DNA of 8,100 bases from Aquimarina sp. (GCA_020628975.1 JAHDEF010000077.1:1-8100), one strand, 5' to 3'. Numbered from the stretch's first letter, positions 1 through 7,497 are shown. A program made the numbers and translations. Notes: generated by a model from the sequence alone, not told the origin.

Positions 1-373
1 ATAATCCCTTAGACAATAAATAATCCCCAATTAGTACTGCTATTTTATTTTTCCATAACGCATTTATTGAAAAAAAACCGCGACGCATATTTGAATCGTC
101 TACTACATCATCATGAACCAATGTTGCTGTATGAATCAGCTCAATTACCGATGCCCCCCTAAAGGTACGTTCGTTGGTTTCGTGAGTTTCTGATAGCATT
201 TTAGCTACGAGAAAAATAAACATCGGACGCATTTGTTTCCCTTTGCGCTTTACAATATAATGTGTAATTCTGTTCAACAAAGCCACCTTGGAATCCATAG
301 ACTGGGTAAACTTTCTTTCGAAAGTGTCCATTTCTTGCTTGATTGGTGCTTTTATTTGCTCTACAACCTTCAA
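1..373 (-). CDS. Long-chain polyprenyl diphosphate synthase, N-terminal part (cut by window edge)
   Basis: This gene encodes a trans-isoprenyl diphosphate synthase that condenses isopentenyl diphosphate units into the long prenyl chain used for quinones (menaquinone in this group). Translating the minus strand gives 124 residues before the window edge. The IPP-binding segment KGKQMRP is at residues 44-50. The first aspartate-rich motif DDVVD is at residues 88-92, followed by the typical NMRRG and GDYLLSKG stretches. The residue five places before the motif is small (Ala83), which in this family goes with long products. An in-frame TAA lies five codons upstream and no ATG occurs between it and the conserved start MKVVEQIK, so TTG at 371-373 is the likely start. 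The gene diverges from the rest of the window and is a housekeeping gene unrelated to the sugar locus. The family is nearly certain; the exact chain length is not. Confidence 0.93.
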   Translation of the reverse strand, partial: MKVVEQIKAPIKQEMDTFERKFTQSMDSKVALLNRITHYIVKRKGKQMRPMFIFLVAKMLSETHETNERTFRGASVIELIHTATLVHDDVVDDSNMRRGFFSINALWKNKIAVLIGDYLLSKGL

Positions 374-405
374 TATTGAAGAAAATTAAGGATCATTTAT
401 GGATA

Positions 406-413
406 CGAAGATA
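406..413 (-). promoter_or_regulatory. Possible -7 element of the polyprenyl synthase promoter
   Basis: On the minus strand this reads TATCTTCG, one base away from the Bacteroidota -7 consensus TAnnTTTG. It lies 32 bases before the TTG start of the divergent gene, a normal leader length. No well-spaced TTG -33 element was found upstream, so the call rests on the -7 box and its position alone. Confidence 0.35.
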
Positions 414-549
414 GGTGTTTTCCATATTTTGACTACTTCTTAACGTCAATTTATATCTCGTTACATTACTCATTTTTTCTTTAAATCTATATTCTATAGA
501 GAAAAATCACTGTTCTAAGAATCGAAAAATAAGCTTACAGAAAAACGCT

Positions 550-606
550 GTACGATTTTTCTTATCTACATAATACTTATAGGAATTAATAGTTTAACAG
601 TACGAT
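550..606 (+). repeat. Direct repeat GTACGAT upstream of the DUF5060 gene
   Basis: GTACGAT occurs at 550-556 and again at 600-606, so the copies are 50 bases apart start to start, about five helical turns. The flanks are also alike (CTGTACGAT and CAGTACGAT). The pair lies in the 254-bp divergent spacer just before the start codon at 628 and could be two half-sites of a regulator. Chance occurrence in AT-rich DNA is quite possible. I saw no other clear signal in this spacer. Confidence 0.25.
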
Positions 607-627
607 AACCCAACTCCTATATTAATC

Positions 628-3600
628 ATGAAAAGAGGCTACTTTATTCTATGTTTTTTTATGACTTTCATATGTTTTTCTCAAACGGTGGAAGGTGAAT
701 TAAAAAAATGGCATAAAATTACAATCAGTGCAGCATTGGCGGATAATAATTTACAAGAAAACACAGTTACATTTAAAAATTATAGAATGGATGTTGTTTT
801 CAGTCATTCTAACGGAAGTAACCTAAGAATACCTGGTTTTTTTGCTGCTGATGGCAATGCCGCCAATTCTAGTGCTACAAACGGAACCATTTTTAAAGCT
901 TATTTTAGGCCTGATGCTATTGGGGTCTGGAATTATACCATTAATTTTTACGAAGGTACTGATGTAGCCCTAATGGAAGTAAGCGATCTACCTTCTCCAA
1001 CAAAAACGCTTCAAGGTTCTTTAACGATTACTGCTTCCGACAAGAATGCACCTGATTTAAGAGCTTTAGGGAGAATTCATTACCAAACTAATGGCACCGA
1101 TGCTGCCAGACGCTATTTAAAATACAGCGAAACAGGTAAACACTTATTGAAATTTGGTCCCGATTCCCCCGAAAACTTTTTAAACTATGAAGACTTTGAT
1201 CGTGATGCTAATTTCAACGACTGCGGAAACAAATGTTTCAACCACCAATACAATGACCATGCTAGTGATTTTAACATTGGTGACCCTGTTTGGAAAACGA
1301 ATAAAGGACAAAACATCTTAGGTTCTATCAATTATCTGGCTGAGCAAGCACAAGTGAATTCGTTGTCGATGTCCTTATATGGTGGCGATGATGTCAATGT
1401 TTATCCATGGACTACCGTAAACGCAAAGTTCACTTATGATGTATCAAAATTAGCGCAGTGGGAAATTGTGTTAAACCATGCGGAACATAAAGGCTTATTA
1501 TTACATTTTAAATTAGCGGAATCGGAAAACTGGAATCGACTCAACACCAATGAAATCAAAGTTTACTACCGTGAAATGGTGGCTAGATTTGGACATCATT
1601 TAGGGGTCGAGTGGAACATCGCTGAAGAATATGGGGCAAGATTTACTGGTAATATTAGTGCTGGCGTAAATACAAAAGTGAATATTTTAGAACAAATAGA
1701 TCCTTGGCAAAATCATCGAGTGATTCATACAAGACCTGAAAACAGTGCTAAAAAGTTATATGACGATGTATTAGCGATTGACGTAAAACTGACTGGTGCT
1801 TCTATGCAAAATGAACAAGCCAATAATTACGAAGAAGTCTTCAGTCGCACCTTAGAATTGATAAACAAATCAAAAGCAAACAATACCCCATGGGTAGTTG
1901 CCTCTGATGAGCAAGCACCTGCAAATCGAGGTTTATTCAATTCACAAGATCCATCAACTGGGGCTGTGAGCGAGCAAGCTAGAAAATTTGTTTTATGGGG
2001 GAATTTAATTGCAGGTGGTGCTGGTGTTATGTGGTATGGTGGTGCCAATGGTGATTTTAGAACAGAAAACATGGCACGTTTCGATCAATTACATGCTTGG
2101 TGCAAATATGCAATTGTTGACTTTTTCGAAATGAATACTATCCCCTTTTGGGAAATGGAAAGCAATAATAGCTTAGTAACAGGTACTACTAATCGCTGTT
2201 TAGCTAAAATCAACGAACACTACGTGGTCTATTTAGCCAATGGCGGAAGTACTACTATTGATCTAAGGAATACCACAGGTAGTTTTCAAGTACATTGGTT
2301 TAACCCACGAACAGGTGGCAATTTAATTTCTGGAATAACAATTAACGATAATGCTCAAACTTCTATTGGTAACCCTCCATCAAACACTACAAATGATTGG
2401 GTAGCTTATATCACTAGAACTGATGATTCAACTGGAGAAAACCCAATAGAAGAACCCGATGAAAATTGTGATGAAACTATATTTATGGAAGAAAACGGAG
2501 TCGTTGCTGTAGAAGCCGAAAGTTTTGTTTCGCAATCAAAAACCTCTAAAAGAGAATGGTTTGTAATCGATGCTACTACTACAGGAACTCCTACCCCAGA
2601 CCCTGATGGTAAACACCACGAAATAGCTAGTGACAATGCCTACATCGAAATTTTACCCGACACTCGAGTTACACATGGTGACCCTTTAATCGGCGGAGAA
2701 AATTTCACCAACACACCTGGTCAAGCTGCCGTGGTAGATTACAAAATTAATTTTGCTACTCCTGGAAAATATTTTGTTTGGGTACGCGCCTATTCTACCG
2801 GCACTGAAGATAATGGTGTGCATGTAGGTATCGATGGTACTTGGCCTGCATCTGGTCAGCGTATGCAATGGTGCGGGGGCAAAAACGCATGGACTTGGGA
2901 AAGTAAACAGCGTACACAAGCAGAACATTGCGGTGTACCAGAATTAATTTATTTAAATGTTCCTACAGCTGGTGAACATATTATTTCGTTTTCAATGCGT
3001 GAAGATGGTTTTGAAATGGATAAGTTTGTATTAACACAAACCTTTACAAAGCCTAATGCACAAGGACCCGACGCAATAGTTGCTGATTGTAATACTACCC
3101 CAACAGATCCTCCAACAAACAATAATAGTATACTAAGCTCTATTCAAGATGCCTATCGCGATAACAACACTACTTTAAATAATGAGCTTTTAAGAATAGA
3201 AAAAGATAGAAGAATTGGATACCTGAAATTTGAACACGAAAGCTTTACTACAACTAGTGCAAAACTTACACTAACTGTTTCTGGTGATAATGGCGGTGGA
3301 ACTTTTAAAATTTACCAGACCACAAATACGGATTGGACAGAAACTAATTTAACAAATACAAATTTACCAACCGAAACTGTAGAAGTAGGTTCATTCAATG
3401 GATTTTATGATATTGGGAGCATTATAGAAGTGACCTTGCAAAATGTGGACTTTAGTGGCGAAAACACTTCATTTGTCATTAAGCAAACAGATGGAACGAA
3501 TGATATCGCTTTTGCCTCAGATGAAAATACTACAACAGCTGGTCCAAAATTAGAAATCCAAGGGAATTCACTTAGTAATAATCGATTTGAAAGTATTGCT

Positions 3601-3852
3601 ACAGCTAATGAATTAATTATTTATCCAAACCCCACAAAAGGAAAAGCGACTTTACAATTACAAGAATATCTTAATATAGATGCCTTTTATCTATATGATT
3701 TTTCAGGTAAGCAAGTTCAAAAGCTCGAGATCATTGATAATGAAATTGATGTGTCTGGTTTACCGAGCAATATGTATTTTTTAGAATGTTTGGTAAGTAA
3801 TACGCTAACAGGAAATAAAAATGCAATTCTTACTAAATTAGTCAAATTATAA
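628..3852 (+). CDS. Secreted multidomain DUF5060 glycoside-hydrolase-like protein with type IX sorting domain
   Basis: This is probably a polysaccharide-degrading enzyme exported to the cell surface or medium; its substrate is unknown. Residues 1-19 form a signal peptide, with likely cleavage after FSQ. Residues about 24-135 match the DUF5060 beta-sandwich. Residues about 140-515 match the TIM-barrel-like core usual behind DUF5060: RFGHHLGVEWNIAEE (320-334) offers Glu333/Glu334 as acid/base candidates, and WVVASDEQ (422-429) offers Glu428 as a nucleophile candidate. A collagen-binding-like beta domain (HWFNPRTGG, 556-564) runs to about 598. After a Pro/Glu-rich linker, residues about 620-805 form a sandwich module starting VAVEAESF and rich in Trp and Cys, resembling modules attached to algal polysaccharidases. 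After another linker, about 836-978 resembles DNRLRE/CBM96-type domains. Residues about 995-1074 (IIYPNPTKG to TKLVKL) are a type IX C-terminal sorting domain. The ATG at 628 is supported by the signal peptide directly after it. The domain family is secure; the catalytic residues and substrate are inferred. Confidence 0.88.
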   Translation: MKRGYFILCFFMTFICFSQTVEGELKKWHKITISAALADNNLQENTVTFKNYRMDVVFSHSNGSNLRIPGFFAADGNAANSSATNGTIFKAYFRPDAIGVWNYTINFYEGTDVALMEVSDLPSPTKTLQGSLTITASDKNAPDLRALGRIHYQTNGTDAARRYLKYSETGKHLLKFGPDSPENFLNYEDFDRDANFNDCGNKCFNHQYNDHASDFNIGDPVWKTNKGQNILGSINYLAEQAQVNSLSMSLYGGDDVNVYPWTTVNAKFTYDVSKLAQWEIVLNHAEHKGLLLHFKLAESENWNRLNTNEIKVYYREMVARFGHHLGVEWNIAEEYGARFTGNISAGVNTKVNILEQIDPWQNHRVIHTRPENSAKKLYDDVLAIDVKLTGASMQNEQANNYEEVFSRTLELINKSKANNTPWVVASDEQAPANRGLFNSQDPSTGAVSEQARKFVLWGNLIAGGAGVMWYGGANGDFRTENMARFDQLHAWCKYAIVDFFEMNTIPFWEMESNNSLVTGTTNRCLAKINEHYVVYLANGGSTTIDLRNTTGSFQVHWFNPRTGGNLISGITINDNAQTSIGNPPSNTTNDWVAYITRTDDSTGENPIEEPDENCDETIFMEENGVVAVEAESFVSQSKTSKREWFVIDATTTGTPTPDPDGKHHEIASDNAYIEILPDTRVTHGDPLIGGENFTNTPGQAAVVDYKINFATPGKYFVWVRAYSTGTEDNGVHVGIDGTWPASGQRMQWCGGKNAWTWESKQRTQAEHCGVPELIYLNVPTAGEHIISFSMREDGFEMDKFVLTQTFTKPNAQGPDAIVADCNTTPTDPPTNNNSILSSIQDAYRDNNTTLNNELLRIEKDRRIGYLKFEHESFTTTSAKLTLTVSGDNGGGTFKIYQTTNTDWTETNLTNTNLPTETVEVGSFNGFYDIGSIIEVTLQNVDFSGENTSFVIKQTDGTNDIAFASDENTTTAGPKLEIQGNSLSNNRFESIATANELIIYPNPTKGKATLQLQEYLNIDAFYLYDFSGKQVQKLEIIDNEIDVSGLPSNMYFLECLVSNTLTGNKNAILTKLVKL

Positions 3853-4045
3853 AACACTTAACGGATATCTATAATTGATAATACCCCGAACAGTTTCGTC
3901 GTTTCTTGTTTTAAAAAGAAATCTCAAACAACTGATTTTTAATACTTTTTTGACCCCTACTTTATATCAGGATCAAATGGTTTTTCATAATAGAGTTTAC
4001 CGATATTCAAATAATATTATAATCTCGAATTATATTTTTTCAAAT

Positions 4046-4071
4046 CCTGCAAGGTCTTTTGACCTTGTAGG
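4046..4071. repeat. REP-like palindrome 1
   Basis: CCTGCAAGGTC and GACCTTGTAGG pair around a TTTT loop, giving an 11-bp stem with a single G-T wobble. Palindromes built on CCTGnnAGG-type arms around a T/A-rich centre are commonly scattered between genes in Flavobacteriia. This one resembles that class and lies 25 bases before a second, related palindrome. It may act as a bidirectional transcription stop or mRNA stabiliser, or simply be a dispersed repeat. Confidence 0.6.
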
Positions 4072-4095
4072 TATATTCTCCAATCATCCAAAACA

Positions 4096-4122
4096 CCTAG
4101 CAGGTTTACAAAGCCTGGTAGG
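4096..4122. repeat. REP-like palindrome 2
   Basis: The arms CCTAGCAGG and CCTGGTAGG pair with one central G-G mismatch around a nine-base loop. Arm composition and loop size resemble the neighbouring palindrome at 4046-4071, so the two look like diverged copies of one intergenic repeat family, with this copy more decayed. Confidence 0.5.
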
Positions 4123-4161
4123 AGTAACCCTATTCTACAAAATATAAGGTTGAAATTCATT

Positions 4162-4188
4162 AAAAATTCTGCATCTAAGAGAATTTTT
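4162..4188 (+). terminator. Weak AT-rich hairpin, possible terminator
   Basis: AAAAATTCT and AGAATTTTT form a perfect 9-bp stem around a nine-base loop, with five T at the 3' end of the stem. It lies over 300 bases after the stop of the DUF5060 gene and the stem is mostly A-T, so it is at best a weak terminator. It could be fortuitous in this very AT-rich spacer. Confidence 0.3.
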
Positions 4189-4437
4189 GACTAGCTATTA
4201 ATACGTTCTACAAATAAAAACTCTTATATCTTCTATCATAAAAACTTCTATATAATTCACTATTAAATCAACTAAAATTAATTTAACGACTCAATTACGA
4301 CGTAATACATTATTTTTATAACAAAATAAAGCATCTTATATATTCGCATTCTTTAGAAATTTGTAAAAGATAAATAGTTGTTATTGGTTATTCGATCATA
4401 TACAACAAGATAAAGAAAAGGCTTAAGGTTTTAGATA

Positions 4438-5595
4438 ATGAATAAAAGTGCACTACCCGATCCGTTTAAAGAGGCGCGAATAGAAAAAGGCTTTGGTCAA
4501 ATGAATGACCAAAATGATCCTGTAAAAATACTTTTAAGACTAAAAGATGTTCGTAAATCGGCAAAAAACTGGAAAACCTTTCAATCTGGTGGTGATGAAG
4601 TAGGTAGAATTGTAGTGCCTTCGGAAGTACATATTCGAGAGACGCGACAAATTCCTTTCGAAGTTGACCCACCACAGCACGCTAGTTATAGAAACATAGT
4701 AGAACCGTGGTTTAAAAGACCTTTAGAAGCTACTTACCAAGAAAAATTAAAAGCTATTGTAGCAACCGTTATCGACGAAGCTTTAGCTAAAGAAACAGTT
4801 GAGGTTGTTGAAGATTTTTCTTTAGTAATACAATCTCGGGCTTTGACGGTGCTTTTAAATACCCCTTTTGAAACTTCAAAAACTTGGATTGATTGGGGAA
4901 CTCATGTATTTAGAAGTGAAGACACAGCTTTAGATGGCGATAAAGCAACTATTCTTTACGACTATATTGACAAAGAAATCGATCGTGCTATTCAAAATCC
5001 TACTGATGACCTGTATTCTAAACTTTTAGCTTCAGAGATTGAGGGTAGAAAATTAACTAAGGAAGAGGTAAAAGGGGTTATGATTTTGACTTTTGCAGGA
5101 GGTCGAGATACGGTAATCAACACAATTACCAATGCGATTGCTTACTTTGCTGAACATCCTGAATCATTAGCACGAATAAAAAATGAACCCGAAATTTTAA
5201 ACCAAGCTATCGAAGAATTAATTCGATATTTTGCTCCGTTAACGCATATGGGACGTGTTGTAACCACCGACACCGAAGTCTGTGAGCACGCCACTAAGGC
5301 ACAATCCCGAATTTCATTATGCTGGGCTTCTGCCAATAGAGATGAAAAAACTTTCGAAAAACCTAATGAAGTGGTTATCGATCGAAAAATCAATCCTCAT
5401 GTTAGTTTTGGCTTTGGAACACATAATTGTTTGGGGGCAACGCATGCAAGAACTTTATTAAAAGTGATTATCACTACGCTTGTTTCTAAAGTTTCTTCTA
5501 TTGAAATATTAGAGCATACCGACAATATTGAAGACTTAGATCAATTTAAACGAAAAGTAGGCTTTCACAAATTAAAAGTAAAATTCAACGCTTAA
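4438..5595 (+). CDS. Cytochrome P450 monooxygenase, bacterial class I, CYP236A-like
   Basis: This is a soluble haem monooxygenase that inserts one oxygen atom from O2 using electrons from a ferredoxin. Motifs seen are: the C-helix segment DPPQHASYR (77-85) with His81; the I-helix AGGRDT (220-225) with the P450cam-type acid-alcohol pair Asp224/Thr225; the ExxR motif Glu260/Arg263; the ASANRD segment (297-302); and the haem loop FGFGTHNCLG (324-333), where Cys331 is the thiolate ligand. There is no signal peptide or membrane anchor, so it is cytoplasmic. At 385 residues it is slightly short but complete. The redox partners follow on the same strand. CYP236A enzymes of Zobellia and Formosa demethylate 6-O-methyl-D-galactose from porphyran to galactose and formaldehyde; overall sequence character and neighbours suggest this enzyme does the same. 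The P450 call is certain; the substrate is an inference, and a terpene or other small molecule remains possible. Confidence 0.96.
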   Translation: MNKSALPDPFKEARIEKGFGQMNDQNDPVKILLRLKDVRKSAKNWKTFQSGGDEVGRIVVPSEVHIRETRQIPFEVDPPQHASYRNIVEPWFKRPLEATYQEKLKAIVATVIDEALAKETVEVVEDFSLVIQSRALTVLLNTPFETSKTWIDWGTHVFRSEDTALDGDKATILYDYIDKEIDRAIQNPTDDLYSKLLASEIEGRKLTKEEVKGVMILTFAGGRDTVINTITNAIAYFAEHPESLARIKNEPEILNQAIEELIRYFAPLTHMGRVVTTDTEVCEHATKAQSRISLCWASANRDEKTFEKPNEVVIDRKINPHVSFGFGTHNCLGATHARTLLKVIITTLVSKVSSIEILEHTDNIEDLDQFKRKVGFHKLKVKFNA

Positions 5596-5654
5596 TAATT
5601 TAGAAAAAAGATATTGTAAGTAATAATAGACTTAAACCATCCTAAACTTGTTTC

Positions 5655-5696
5655 AAGATCTCATTAAGCATATAAAAATCAATAGAATGAGATTTT
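5655..5696 (+). terminator. Stem-loop between P450 and ferredoxin genes
   Basis: AAGATCTCATT and AATGAGATTTT pair over 11 bases with one G-T wobble around a 20-base loop; the 3' arm and next base form a T5 run. It begins 60 bases after the P450 stop codon. It could be a weak or partial terminator that lowers ferredoxin-gene transcription relative to the P450, an mRNA-processing or stability hairpin, or chance. Confidence 0.35.
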
Positions 5697-5784
5697 TGAT
5701 CAAATAAGGGAAATACGAGCTTTATGTAATGCTACTACTTATAGAAATACCTCAACTAATAAAAATTTAACAACATATATACTC

Positions 5785-6096
5785 ATGGCAAAAATAACTT
5801 TTATAACTCCTGATAATGAATCTGTAACGCTAGAGGCTACTTCTGGATCGGTTATGGAATTGGCTGTACAAAATGGCGTTAAAGGAATCGATGGCGATTG
5901 CGGTGGTGTTTGCTCGTGTGCAACTTGCCATGTGCATGTAGCAGAAAAAGACTTTCCTTTGGTTGGTGAACCTAGTGAAATCGAAGCTGATATGTTAGAA
6001 CTTGAGGACGAAGTAAGTGAATTTAGTCGCCTTTGTTGTCAAATAAAAGTAAGTGACGCTATTGATGGAATTACGCTGAAGGTAGTTGAAGAGTAA
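5785..6096 (+). CDS. Putidaredoxin/adrenodoxin-type [2Fe-2S] ferredoxin
   Basis: This small soluble electron carrier passes single electrons from the reductase to the P450. The product has 103 residues, close to the usual length of about 105. The cluster ligands are read as Cys39, Cys45, Cys48 (C-x5-C-x2-C) and Cys85 in SRLCCQI, the pattern of putidaredoxin and adrenodoxin rather than plant-type ferredoxins. The acidic stretch between residues 61 and 79 matches the helix these ferredoxins use to dock partners. Cys43 and Cys84 are extra, non-ligand cysteines; the latter also occurs in putidaredoxin. The start MAKITFITPDN is typical. The gene lies 189 bases after the P450 gene and 122 before the reductase gene, so it is clearly part of the set though not tightly packed. 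Family and role are secure. Confidence 0.96.
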   Translation: MAKITFITPDNESVTLEATSGSVMELAVQNGVKGIDGDCGGVCSCATCHVHVAEKDFPLVGEPSEIEADMLELEDEVSEFSRLCCQIKVSDAIDGITLKVVEE

Positions 6097-6134
6097 ACTT
6101 CCTTTGAATATTAAAACTTTGGCAGAACTAACAA

Positions 6135-6152
6135 AATACAATCAATTGTATT
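6135..6152. promoter_or_regulatory. 8-2-8 perfect dyad before the reductase gene
   Basis: AATACAAT and ATTGTATT are perfect inverted repeats separated by CA, 66 bases before the reductase start codon and 38 after the ferredoxin stop. The size and symmetry suit a binding site for a dimeric regulator, while the A-T-rich arms make a poor terminator and there is no T-run. No cognate regulator is known, and chance is possible. Confidence 0.3.
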
Positions 6153-6218
6153 AGTATTATATTACATAGCTTAAAGTTCGTTTATCACTAAAATAGTTTT
6201 CGCTCAAATCTCAAAAAA

Positions 6219-7478
6219 ATGTCTACAGATAAAATTTGTGTAATTATTGGTGCCAGTCATGCTGGAGTAAACTTAGCTTTTTCCTTACGGAAGGAAGGAT
6301 GGGAAGGTGCTATTCATTTATTTGATAGTGACCCCGTGCTACCCTATCATCGCCCGCCTTTATCGAAAGCTTACTTAACCAGCAATGATCCGATAGAACA
6401 AAATGCACTTAAAGCTGCTTCAACTTACAAAAATGAACATATAGATCTGCATTTGGGCGTTAAAGTAATCGCAATTGACAATACTATCCGAACAGTTTCG
6501 CTAGATAACGGAACTACTCAAAAATACGATAACTTAGTATTTGCTACAGGAGCTAGCCCTATAATTCCTCCAATTCCTGGAATTGAAACTGCGACTAACA
6601 CATACCCACTACGCACCGCCGCTGATGTTTTACATATAAAAAATACGATAAATACAAGTTCAAAAAAACGTGTAGTAATTATCGGTGCTGGCTATATTGG
6701 CTTAGAAACCGCTGCTTCTTTAAAAAAACTTGATGCATCGGTTACTGTTTTAGAACGTGAAGAACGCATTTTACAACGGGTTACTTCACCAACTATGTCT
6801 CAATTTTTTCTTGATCTTCACACTAGCAATGACGTGTCTGTTTTTACTTCTAAAAACGTGGTCACTATCGAATCACTAAAAGAAAATGATATAATCAGCA
6901 ATATTGTTAAATGTTCAGATGGAACTTTATATCCTGCTGATGTAATTATAGTAGGTGTTGGTGTGCGTGTGAATACGGAATTAGCCGCTTCAATAGGTGT
7001 TGAAATTGAAAATGGCATTAAGGTTACTGAAACCACCGCTACCAATATCGATCGAGTATATGCTATTGGTGATTGTTCATTTCACCATAATCCAAGATAC
7101 GGTCGATTTATTCGCTTAGAATCGGTTCAAAATGCTGTCGATCAAGCAAAAGTAACCGCAGCCGCTATATGCGAAAAAGAAACAAAATACGATACGGTAC
7201 CTTGGTTTTGGTCTGATCAATACGATATTAAATTGCAAATGGTAGGACTTTCTGATGGTTACGATGACATCGTAATACGACATGAAGAAGAAAGTGAATC
7301 AAACAATAAATTTTCTGTTTGGTATTTTAAAGGAAGCGAACTATTGGCTGTAGATGCGGTTAATAATGCCAAAGCATATGTAATTGGCACAAAATTTATA
7401 AAAAAACCAACTTTAATAGATAAAATAAAACTTGGCGATTCGGCCATAGCACTTAAACCAGCAAATCTTTTATTGTAA
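6219..7478 (+). CDS. FAD-dependent NADH:ferredoxin reductase (putidaredoxin reductase family)
   Basis: This flavoprotein takes electrons from NADH and reduces the neighbouring ferredoxin, completing the P450 chain. The N-terminal FAD-binding motif is GASHAG (11-16), followed by the conserved YHRPPLSK (43-50) and the ATG motif (109-111). The NAD-binding motif GAGYIG is at 156-161, and Glu179 at the end of the following strand favours NADH over NADPH. The second FAD motif, YAIGDC, is at 281-286. The C-terminal reductase domain begins near PWFWSDQYDIKLQ (328-340). At 419 residues it has the full family length (about 400-420). The ATG at 6219 directly precedes the first FAD strand, and no other start fits better. 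It is the last gene before the dyad at 7498-7534. Family, cofactors and role are secure; strict pairing with this P450 is inferred from the neighbourhood. Confidence 0.96.
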   Translation: MSTDKICVIIGASHAGVNLAFSLRKEGWEGAIHLFDSDPVLPYHRPPLSKAYLTSNDPIEQNALKAASTYKNEHIDLHLGVKVIAIDNTIRTVSLDNGTTQKYDNLVFATGASPIIPPIPGIETATNTYPLRTAADVLHIKNTINTSSKKRVVIIGAGYIGLETAASLKKLDASVTVLEREERILQRVTSPTMSQFFLDLHTSNDVSVFTSKNVVTIESLKENDIISNIVKCSDGTLYPADVIIVGVGVRVNTELAASIGVEIENGIKVTETTATNIDRVYAIGDCSFHHNPRYGRFIRLESVQNAVDQAKVTAAAICEKETKYDTVPWFWSDQYDIKLQMVGLSDGYDDIVIRHEEESESNNKFSVWYFKGSELLAVDAVNNAKAYVIGTKFIKKPTLIDKIKLGDSAIALKPANLLL

Positions 7479-7497
7479 AAGAGTTCGTTGGATACTT

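Larger units (their letters stand above)
3853..4437. other. 585-bp AT-rich gene-free spacer with palindromes
   Basis: This spacer separates the DUF5060 gene from the P450 gene. Its first half holds two REP-like palindromes (4046-4071 and 4096-4122) and a short AT-rich hairpin (4162-4188), listed separately. A 90-codon reading frame from a TTG at 3875 runs through both palindromes, is not protein-like in composition and is not called. From about 4190 to 4437 the sequence is very AT-rich. TATATTCG at 4338-4345 is one base from the TAnnTTTG promoter box and could serve the P450 gene with a leader of roughly 85 bases, but it lacks a clear -33 partner. I found no tRNA or other RNA gene. Confidence 0.6.

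Noticed and set aside
628..690. Lipoprotein signal for the DUF5060 protein
   Set aside because: Cysteines at residues 9 and 17 lack a proper lipobox, and the protein ends in a type IX sorting domain, which goes with signal peptidase I export.
1827..2072. Minus-strand open frame inside the DUF5060 gene
   Set aside because: It is antisense to a secure coding region and shows no recognisable protein features. The same applies to the minus-strand frames at 2406-2636 and 2686-2928.
3875..4147. 90-codon open frame from a TTG in the spacer after the DUF5060 gene
   Set aside because: It runs through both REP-like palindromes, begins at TTG without a clear ribosome site, and its composition (many Phe, Ile, Asn, Ser) is what AT-rich noncoding DNA yields. 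No domain is recognisable.
4190..4437. Search for tRNA, riboswitch or CRISPR-like structure in the AT-rich stretch before the P450 gene
   Set aside because: No cloverleaf, conserved riboswitch core or regularly spaced repeats were seen.
4466..4675. Minus-strand open frames within the P450 and reductase genes (also 5142-5393, 6818-7045, 7259-7447)
   Set aside because: All lie inside genes with full catalytic motifs on the plus strand and look like frame shadows.
6194..6204. Possible promoter box TAGTTTTCG just before the reductase gene
   Set aside because: It deviates from TAnnTTTG, has no good -33 element at the right spacing, and would leave an unusually short leader.
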